DNA of 38,354 nucleotides, from IMG/VR virus record IMGVR_UViG_3300010354_000223, positions 1 through 38,354 of that record; one strand, 5' to 3'. Positions 34,545-38,354 of this stretch are shown piece by piece. The notes under the pieces were generated by a model. That model was given only the letters and a program-made list of their open reading frames with translations. It was not told where the DNA came from and searched no databases. Both the position numbers and the translations under genes were made by a program. This DNA comes from a virus. Numbering within the stretch: the stretch's first letter is position 1; each line of letters opens with the position of its first letter.

Positions 34545-34919
34545 ATGGCAACACGATCGTTCATCGGCAAGCGGCTCCCCAGCGGCAAAATCATCGGCGT
34601 GTACTGTCACTGGGACGGCTACCCGACGGGCGTAGGCAGGACCCTGAAGGAGCACTACACCGATCCCGTCAAGGTTGACTCCCTCATCGCTCTCGGCCCG
34701 CTCTCCTACCTGGCTCCAGAGGTCGGAGAGAGGCACGACTTCAACAACCCACGGGAAGGATGGACCGTTGCATACGCCCGCGACCGCGGGGACCGTGAAG
34801 TCCGCCAGCTCACCTTCAGCGACGTCCGTTCGATGAAGAGCGGCGTCGCCAACAAGCTCTCCGCCGAGTACGCCTACGTGATGGGCAGGTCGGGAAAGTG
34901 GACGACTTACAAGATCTAG
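34545..34919 (+). CDS. Conserved phage hypothetical protein (124 aa)
   Basis: M-A-T-R-S-F-I-G-K-x-L-P-x-G-K-I, then Y-C-H-W-D-G-Y-P-x-G-V-G and L-K-E-H-Y-T-D-P-x-K-V are a pattern I recognise from many unrelated phages, annotated only as hypothetical. The W-D-G-Y-P core is its best-kept part. A leaderless-type promoter drives it alone. Confidence 0.82.
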   Translation: MATRSFIGKRLPSGKIIGVYCHWDGYPTGVGRTLKEHYTDPVKVDSLIALGPLSYLAPEVGERHDFNNPREGWTVAYARDRGDREVRQLTFSDVRSMKSGVANKLSAEYAYVMGRSGKWTTYKI

Positions 34920-34948
34920 TGCAAAGTTCAGTCACGAAGTGATAAGGT
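34920..34948 (+). promoter_or_regulatory. Promoter, leaderless type, for gene at 34955
   Basis: TGCAAA at 34920-34925, 17 nt, TAAGGT at 34943-34948, 6 nt to ATG 34955. It starts at the base after the upstream stop. Confidence 0.9.
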
Positions 34949-34954
34949 GTGAAT

Positions 34955-35242
34955 ATGAAGAACATCAAGAGCTACTTCATCGCCCAGACGCAGCATCTCA
35001 TCGATATCGATCGCGGCGGCAATCGCCAATTCACGGAGCCGCAGATCTTGGGCGTGTATCGCACGCTCGATGAGGCAAAGGCCGCTCTCGACGCCATCGA
35101 TGCCGGCTACGGCAAAGTGCTGGAGATTCGAAATCCGATTCAAGTGGGCGAGAGCATCATGGGCCTGCCGCCTCGCGAGCACGAATGGGAGCGCACGCCC
35201 CCGAAGAAGGCGGCCCGTAGCCGCAAGGCGAAGGCGGCCTGA
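34955..35242 (+). CDS. Hypothetical protein with basic tail (95 aa)
   Basis: ATG 34955 is set by promoter spacing; the in-frame GTG at 34949 starts at the first base after the -10 box. Helical centre (L-D-E-A-K-A-A-L-D-A-I-D-A-G) and a Lys/Arg/Ala-rich tail (P-P-K-K-A-A-R-S-R-K-A-K-A-A) suited to nucleic-acid contact. A UUCG hairpin follows 11 nt after the stop. Confidence 0.74.
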   Translation: MKNIKSYFIAQTQHLIDIDRGGNRQFTEPQILGVYRTLDEAKAALDAIDAGYGKVLEIRNPIQVGESIMGLPPREHEWERTPPKKAARSRKAKAA

Positions 35243-35253
35243 GGCAAATGCCC

Positions 35254-35279
35254 GGGCGGGCGGCTTCGGCTGCTCGCCC
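35254..35279 (+). terminator. GC-rich hairpin with TTCG loop
   Basis: GGGCGGGCGGC at 35254-35264, TTCG, GCTGCTCGCCC at 35269-35279: 11 pairs including two G-T. There is no T tract, so it may protect the 3' end or be a weak terminator. Confidence 0.65.
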
Positions 35280-35287
35280 TTGCGGTG

Positions 35288-35304
35288 TTGAAAGTGACGT
35301 TCAA
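35288..35304. repeat. Operator-like repeat TTGAAAGTGACGTTCAA, copy A
   Basis: Imperfect dyad (TTGAA...TTCAA) between the hairpin at 35254 and the promoter at 35316. An identical copy lies at 36000. Confidence 0.7.
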
Positions 35305-35315
35305 CATCGACTCAG

Positions 35316-35344
35316 TGCAAAGTTCCTCCCCGAAGTGATAGGGT
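35316..35344 (+). promoter_or_regulatory. Promoter, leaderless type, for gene at 35352
   Basis: TGCAAA at 35316-35321, 17 nt, TAGGGT at 35339-35344, 7 nt to ATG 35352. Confidence 0.87.
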
Positions 35345-35351
35345 AAGAGAC

Positions 35352-35648
35352 ATGGATACGAACACCTCCCCCACCAAGAGCTCCTCCTTCCTCGTCTACG
35401 TCAAGAACACGGACGAGAGCGACAATGAACTCAACTTCCTCGGGATCTTCCCGACCTGGAAGGAGGCGATGGAGTTCCGGAAGCAGTTCCTCATCGACAA
35501 CTTCGACCTCGACGTGGAGGACCTCGACAACGAGACCGAGGTGCTGGAGGCCTTCGAGGAGTACTTCAACGGTAAGCCCGAGGACGTCTACCTCGAGGAC
35601 GGTCACTGTCAGTATCTCATCGACGAGGTCCCCGTCTACGGTAAGTGA
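35352..35648 (+). CDS. Hypothetical acidic protein (98 aa)
   Basis: Acidic, with S-F-L-V-Y-V-K-N-T, a helix W-K-E-A-M-E-F-R-K-Q-F, an Asp/Glu-rich middle (D-L-D-V-E-D-L-D-N-E) and a final strand. High negative charge may hint at DNA mimicry, but there is no direct support. A hairpin follows 10 nt after the stop. Confidence 0.74.
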   Translation: MDTNTSPTKSSSFLVYVKNTDESDNELNFLGIFPTWKEAMEFRKQFLIDNFDLDVEDLDNETEVLEAFEEYFNGKPEDVYLEDGHCQYLIDEVPVYGK

Positions 35649-35658
35649 CGGTCCCGGT

Positions 35659-35691
35659 GCCTCCGAAGGACGTAAAAAATCTTTCGGAGGC
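35659..35691 (+). terminator. Hairpin after gene at 35352
   Basis: GCCTCCGAAGGA at 35659-35670 pairs with TCTTTCGGAGGC at 35680-35691 with one G-T pair, loop CGTAAAAAA. No T tract follows; the promoter of the next gene starts 2 nt later. Confidence 0.6.
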
Positions 35692-35693
35692 AA

Positions 35694-35722
35694 TGCAATG
35701 TTCGATCGCGAAATGATAGATT
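35694..35722 (+). promoter_or_regulatory. Promoter, leaderless type (variant), for gene at 35729
   Basis: TGCAAT at 35694-35699, 17 nt, TAGATT at 35717-35722, 6 nt to ATG 35729. AGGAG also lies within those 6 nt, too close to the ATG for normal use. Confidence 0.8.
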
Positions 35723-35728
35723 AGGAGC

Positions 35729-35956
35729 ATGGAACAACCTAATGCCTCCGAAATCGCCATCGAAGCAATCGAATACCTGGCCGAATACGACGCGAATGGC
35801 TCGCCGTATCACGATCGATCGGCCGATGCCATCGCCGATTTCCTCCTCGAGGAAAAATTCGCCCGCGACGAGGAATGCGATTGGCCTGAGGAATTCTGCC
35901 ACGAATATTTCGAGGCGGCCAAGGCAGCTCTGATCGCCGCCGGCGTGGCGGCCTGA
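35729..35956 (+). CDS. Hypothetical acidic helical protein (75 aa)
   Basis: Ala/Glu/Asp-rich helices (A-S-E-I-A-I-E-A-I-E-Y-L-A-E-Y, A-D-A-I-A-D-F-L-L-E-E-K-F-A) and a C-terminal A-K-A-A-L-I-A-A-G-V-A-A. No family recognised. A perfect TTCG hairpin and an operator-like repeat follow. Confidence 0.73.
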   Translation: MEQPNASEIAIEAIEYLAEYDANGSPYHDRSADAIADFLLEEKFARDEECDWPEEFCHEYFEAAKAALIAAGVAA

Positions 35957-35967
35957 GGCTGCGGACG

Positions 35968-35991
35968 GGCGGGAGGCTTCGGCCTCCCGCC
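35968..35991 (+). terminator. Perfect GC-rich hairpin with TTCG loop
   Basis: GGCGGGAGGC at 35968-35977, TTCG, GCCTCCCGCC at 35982-35991, followed by TTGCTCTGTT. Same design and position as the hairpin at 35254. Confidence 0.7.
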
Positions 35992-35999
35992 TTGCTCTG

Positions 36000-36016
36000 T
36001 TGAAAGTGACGTTCAA
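36000..36016. repeat. Operator-like repeat TTGAAAGTGACGTTCAA, copy B
   Basis: Identical to copy A over 17 bases, again between a TTCG hairpin and a promoter. Confidence 0.7.
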
Positions 36017-36037
36017 GAAAGAATTTCTCCGACCCAG

Positions 36038-36066
36038 TGCAAAGTTCGTTCACAAAGTGGTAAGGT
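36038..36066 (+). promoter_or_regulatory. Promoter, leaderless type, for gene at 36073
   Basis: TGCAAA at 36038-36043, 17 nt, TAAGGT at 36061-36066, 6 nt to ATG 36073. Confidence 0.9.
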
Positions 36067-36072
36067 AGATCT

Positions 36073-36324
36073 ATGGACGCCAACGAGTTCTACACCCGCA
36101 AGGAAGACCTTCTCGAACGCCTCAGCAACGCGCTGTGCGACGTGGAGGAGGCCATGATCCACCTGAAGGCCCTCGAGCGGAAGGCGGAGGATCCGGACAT
36201 GATCGCCCTCGAAGAGCTCGAGCTGCTCCAGGACCACATCCGCGATGCGGGCGACTGGACCACCGGCGAGTGGAATGCTGTCCACCCGATGGCCGAGGCT
36301 GCCCGCCAGGCTGCAAAGAAATAA
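36073..36324 (+). CDS. Hypothetical coiled-coil protein (83 aa)
   Basis: Nearly all helix: L-L-E-R-L-S-N-A-L-C-D-V-E-E-A-M, L-K-A-L-E-R-K-A-E, L-E-E-L-E-L-L-Q-D-H-I, with heptad-like Leu spacing. No family recognised. It sits directly before the RadA-like gene but has its own promoter. Confidence 0.74.
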   Translation: MDANEFYTRKEDLLERLSNALCDVEEAMIHLKALERKAEDPDMIALEELELLQDHIRDAGDWTTGEWNAVHPMAEAARQAAKK

Positions 36325-36336
36325 TCACGAAGCCAG

Positions 36337-36365
36337 TGCAAAGTTCACGGCGGAAGTGATAAACT
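36337..36365 (+). promoter_or_regulatory. Promoter for RadA-like gene, with leader
   Basis: TGCAAA at 36337-36342, 17 nt, TAAACT at 36360-36365. The ATG is 24 nt downstream, leaving room for the ribosome site GAGGAA at 36378-36383. Confidence 0.85.
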
Positions 36366-36389
36366 AAGATTCTCAACGAGGAATACAAC

Positions 36390-37148
36390 ATGTCGAAGAT
36401 GAACCTCAACGTCGGAATTCGCGGTCTCAAGCACGGTACCTCCATCAACGATATCGAGGTCCCCAGGGCTCTCCGCACTCGCCGCAAGGTCGGCATCTCC
36501 TGGTTTGACGACGCGCTCGGTGGCGAAGGCCTCGTCCCCTCGTCGGTGATGATGCTCACTGGTACTCCCGGCGCTGGCAAGACCACGATGCTCCTCCAGC
36601 TGGCGAACAGCATCACCAAGGCTGGTCACGTCTGCCTCTACAACACCGGTGAGGAGTCGCTCTTCCAGGTGAAGATGGTGGTGGAACGCCTCGGACTTCG
36701 TGAGGGCTTCGTGGTCGGTCAGGACACCACGGTCGCTGGCCTCCTGGAGCACGCGGAGATGCTTCGCAAGGCCAACCCCAACAAGCAGGTCTTCATCCTC
36801 CAGGACTCGCTCCAGACCCTCGACGACGACATCGCTGTGGAACGCGGCGGTGCCAACTCGATGACGCCCCTCCGCTGCGCCGAGGCTCTCACCGACTGGG
36901 CCAAGCAGAACTACGGCATCGTCATCTTCATCGGTCAGGTCACCAAGGACGGTGAGTTCCAGGGCAAGAACGGCATCAAGCACGCCATCGACGCCCACGG
37001 CCACCTCTTCATCGACAAGCAGAAGAAGTCGGAGACCTACGGCGAGCGCATCTTCGAGATCACCAAGAATCGCTTCGGTTGCAGCGGCCGCGCCTACGTC
37101 CTCGGCATCCGCCGCGACGGTCTCTACGAGAAGGGCGAGATCAACTGA
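36390..37148 (+). CDS. RadA/Sms-like recombination ATPase
   Basis: 252 aa. Walker A is G-T-P-G-A-G-K-T at 58-65. Y-N-T-G-E-E-S follows at 84-90, then a Walker B-like strand V-F-I-L-Q-D-S at 134-140 and G-Q-V-T-K-D-G-E at 182-189. The RadA-specific K-N-R-F-G is at 226-230. RadA is a RecA-family helicase that drives branch migration. Host RadA also has an N-terminal zinc finger and a C-terminal Lon-like domain; both are missing here, so this is a core-only version. It may serve phage recombination. It is one of three genes here with the CAACGAGGAA leader. Confidence 0.88.
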   Translation: MSKMNLNVGIRGLKHGTSINDIEVPRALRTRRKVGISWFDDALGGEGLVPSSVMMLTGTPGAGKTTMLLQLANSITKAGHVCLYNTGEESLFQVKMVVERLGLREGFVVGQDTTVAGLLEHAEMLRKANPNKQVFILQDSLQTLDDDIAVERGGANSMTPLRCAEALTDWAKQNYGIVIFIGQVTKDGEFQGKNGIKHAIDAHGHLFIDKQKKSETYGERIFEITKNRFGCSGRAYVLGIRRDGLYEKGEIN

Positions 37149-37169
37149 GAACTAACTTTAAGTTTTGAA

Positions 37170-37198
37170 TGTAAAGTCACAGAGCCTTAAGTTATTAT
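37170..37198 (+). promoter_or_regulatory. Promoter for gene at 37255, with leader
   Basis: TGTAAA at 37170-37175 followed by GTCAC, 17 nt, TATTAT at 37193-37198. The leader is about 50 nt and holds a hairpin and a CAACGAGGAA ribosome site. Confidence 0.8.
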
Positions 37199-37214
37199 AA
37201 ACACATCAAACAAC

Positions 37215-37234
37215 GAGCTACCTCCGAGGAGCTC
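37215..37234 (+). promoter_or_regulatory. Leader hairpin upstream of gene at 37255
   Basis: GAGCT, bulged A, CCT at 37215-37223, loop CCG, AGGAGCTC at 37227-37234. The loop side contains an anti-ribosome-site-like CCTCC; the true ribosome site (GAGGAA) lies 6 nt downstream. It could modulate translation. Confidence 0.45.
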
Positions 37235-37254
37235 ACAACGAGGAAAGAAACAAC

Positions 37255-37938
37255 ATGTCCGAAGTCAAGATGTCCGCTATCGATCGTGCTCTCGCCGCTG
37301 CCAAGGCCCGCAAGGCCGCGAAGGAAGCAGCTGGTATTACCGAAAACGATGCTCCGCCCGCTGCACCTCGCAAGGCGGCCGCTGAGCCCAAGGTCAAGGC
37401 TGAACGTCCTACCGACGAGGCCAAGACCGCCCGCAACGCAGAACGCGAGGCACGTCGTGCGGCAAAGGCTGCCAAGGAGGCAGAGGACCGCGCGGCCAAG
37501 GAGGCGCGCAAGGCGGAGCGCGCTGCGAAGCGCGAGGCGAAGGCTGCGGTCAAGGCGGAGAAGAAGCCGGCCCACATGAAGAAGGTGGAGCGCGCTCGCT
37601 CGAAGCTCCGTCCCCTGACGCAGTCGGCCGAGGCGCTCTTCAGCGAGGTGGTCTCCAACTTCGGTGTTCAGGTCATCGAGGACATCGCGGAGCACCTCAT
37701 GGTCCACGCTCGAGCCTACAAGACGCAGCGCGCCACTGCCCTCGAGGCTCTCCCGCTCGGTGCCACGGTCAAGATCACTGGTGGAGATCGCCGCTACATC
37801 GGCATGACCGGCAAGGTGGTCCACTCCCAGCGCCTCCGCGCGAAGATCGAAGTCCCAGGCGTCACCAAGGAGGTCTACATCTACAACGGTGAGGCCGAGG
37901 TGATCGCAGCTGAGGAGGTGCTTGCAGTAGCCGTTTAA
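37255..37938 (+). CDS. Lys/Ala-rich protein with C-terminal KOW/SH3-like domain
   Basis: 227 aa. Residues 1-115 are very rich in Ala, Lys, Arg and Glu with A-K-A-A-K-x-A repeats, a helical, histone-tail-like or coiled-coil stretch. A helical segment at 118-165 follows. Residues 167-225 read L-G-A-T-V-K-I-T-G-G-D-R-R-Y-I-G-M-T-G-K-V-V, then a strand and V-Y-I-Y-N-G-E-A-E-V-I, a KOW-type barrel as in NusG and ribosomal proteins. Binding to RNA, DNA or the ribosome is the natural guess. Confidence 0.77.
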   Translation: MSEVKMSAIDRALAAAKARKAAKEAAGITENDAPPAAPRKAAAEPKVKAERPTDEAKTARNAEREARRAAKAAKEAEDRAAKEARKAERAAKREAKAAVKAEKKPAHMKKVERARSKLRPLTQSAEALFSEVVSNFGVQVIEDIAEHLMVHARAYKTQRATALEALPLGATVKITGGDRRYIGMTGKVVHSQRLRAKIEVPGVTKEVYIYNGEAEVIAAEEVLAVAV

Positions 37939-37947
37939 TAAAACTCC

Positions 37948-37966
37948 GAGGTGTGAGTGACACCTC
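37948..37966 (+). terminator. Hairpin after KOW gene
   Basis: GAGGTGT at 37948-37954, loop GAGTG, ACACCTC at 37960-37966, then AACTTT. The 7-bp stem has only a weak T run; a possible weak terminator or processing site before the tRNA. Confidence 0.55.
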
Positions 37967-37972
37967 AACTTT

Positions 37973-38289
37973 GTCCCCGTAGCTCAGCTCGGATAGAGCA
38001 ATGGCCTTCAATAGGAGCCTTCACATAGAACGGATGTCTGTCAGAATCATCGTCATCCTACAGAATATGTGAAGTGGATATCGCTATATCGGTGAAACTC
38101 GTAAGGATCTAAATGTCCACGACAACACCGAGGAAACCGCTGACACGGGTTCCGTAGAGACTACACGCGATACACCTGGAATGGTGAAGATATAGTCCAG
38201 CGCACAACAATCTGCTAGATAGATTGGCCGTGGAAACACGGAGTGTGAAGCTAAGCCACAGGTCGGAGGTTCGAATCCTCCCGGGGACG
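37973..38289 (+). tRNA. tRNA-Arg(UCU) interrupted by a group I intron
   Basis: Exons 37973-38008 and 38251-38289 join to a 75-nt cloverleaf. The acceptor GTCCCCG/CGGGGAC has seven pairs. The D stem is GCTC/GAGC. The anticodon arm is ATGGC, loop CTTCTAA, GCCAC, with an A-C mismatch at the outer pair. The T arm is GGAGG, TTCGAAT, CCTCC. The anticodon TCT is split after its first base. CCA is not encoded. It reads AGA codons. Confidence 0.88.
38009..38250 (+). ncRNA. Group I self-splicing intron (242 nt) in tRNA-Arg
   Basis: The 5' exon ends in T (38008) and the intron ends in G (38250), as required for group I splicing. P1: exon GGCCTT can pair with AGGAGCC at 38013-38019 with one internal mismatch and a T-G pair at the splice site. 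P2: CTTCACATA pairs perfectly with TATGTGAAG. The catalytic core shows the R-type AGAGACTACAC at 38155-38165 and S-type AAGATATAGTCC, whose GACTA/TAGTC (38159-38163 with 38193-38197) form P7. It carries no endonuclease gene. Confidence 0.9.
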
Positions 38290-38291
38290 CC

Positions 38292-38309
38292 CCTGGACAG
38301 TCCAGGTTT
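38292..38309 (+). terminator. Small hairpin after tRNA-Arg
   Basis: CCTGGA, loop CAG, TCCAGG at 38292-38306, then TTT. Probably a processing signal or weak terminator. Confidence 0.5.
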
Positions 38310-38325
38310 AATCGAGAGAAAAAGC

Positions 38326-38354
38326 ATGAAGTACAACTACGATACCGCATACGT
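38326..38354 (+). CDS. Start of a gene cut off by the window end
   Basis: ATG 38326 opens a frame M-K-Y-N-Y-D-T-A-Y to the window end, with CGAGAGAAAAAG upstream as a possible ribosome site. Too little is visible to assign a function. Confidence 0.45.

Noticed and set aside
36345-37004. 219-aa minus-strand open frame opposite the RadA-like gene
   Set aside because: It is a mirror of a GC-rich, strongly coding plus-strand gene with clear motifs, promoter and ribosome site.
37195-37968. 257-aa minus-strand open frame opposite the KOW gene
   Set aside because: Leu/Arg/Ser-rich antisense of an Ala/Lys repeat region; no start signals.
37973-38289. Two unrelated tRNA fragments flanking a short gene
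   Set aside because: The halves form one perfect acceptor stem and T arm, and the insert has group I core elements and no coding potential.

Overview
The window looks like part of the genome of a large tailed double-stranded DNA phage (jumbo or T4-like in gene content). It is packed with very short genes, many overlapping by 4 nt. It carries phage-typical items: two tail-collar-domain proteins, a beta-helix tail-spike-like protein, a GIY-YIG mobile endonuclease, a phage-sized GroEL and three tRNA genes. It also carries repair, translation and envelope functions. The host is not identifiable with certainty. A lipoprotein with a Cys-rich motif of the kind common in myxobacteria and relatives (18507-18878), several outer-membrane-type proteins and a GC-rich last 10 kb suggest a Gram-negative, possibly Myxococcota-like, host. 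That is an inference.

Layout. (a) 1-8.15 kb: about 30 tiny plus-strand genes in overlapping chains. More than half encode one divergent paralogous family of 55-100 aa proteins starting with M-K-x-G-D-L-V and ending in a valine-rich strand, Gly-Trp and Leu-Glu-Val-Ile; I read this as a small SH3/KOW-like beta-barrel. The chain is broken at 3976-4710, where a GIY-YIG/NUMOD3 endonuclease gene sits on top of a truncated family member. (b) 8.15-11.7 kb: Fpg/Nei-type DNA glycosylase, a minimal SET-domain protein, an AAA+ ATPase and a UV-damage endonuclease (UvdE). (c) 11.7-18.2 kb: GroEL, more family members, a translation initiation factor IF-1 homologue, small proteins sharing an N-terminal helix, tRNA-Thr(UGU), tRNA-Gly(UCC), thioredoxin and a beta-helix protein. 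(d) 18.2-28.5 kb: an AT-rich accessory zone with many secreted or envelope proteins (two lipoproteins, two outer-membrane barrels, a secreted endonuclease/phosphatase-fold enzyme, PAP2 phosphatase, patatin-like lipase, Cys-rich secreted peptide), tail-collar proteins and a paralogous gene pair. (e) 28.6-38.3 kb: a GC-rich zone of small individually promoted genes, an AT-hook protein, a RadA-like ATPase, a Lys/Ala-rich KOW protein and a tRNA-Arg(UCU) split by a group I intron.

Three cross-cutting signals stand out. First, a recurrent promoter of the form TGCAAA (or TGTAAA), 17 nt, TAnnnT is placed so that the ATG follows the -10 box by exactly 6 nt (sometimes 7). Transcripts from it should be leaderless. 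I count it clearly at more than fifteen genes across the whole window and on both strands. Second, eight or nine otherwise unrelated proteins share a short basic amphipathic N-terminus ending in (L/I)-x-E, like the capsid-targeting peptides of T4 internal proteins; this predicts a set of virion-packaged, injected cargo proteins. Third, the phage encodes IF-1 and U34 tRNAs for A-ending codons, so it appears to reshape host translation, possibly in favour of its own leaderless messages. These three signals together are the best candidate for an undescribed system here.
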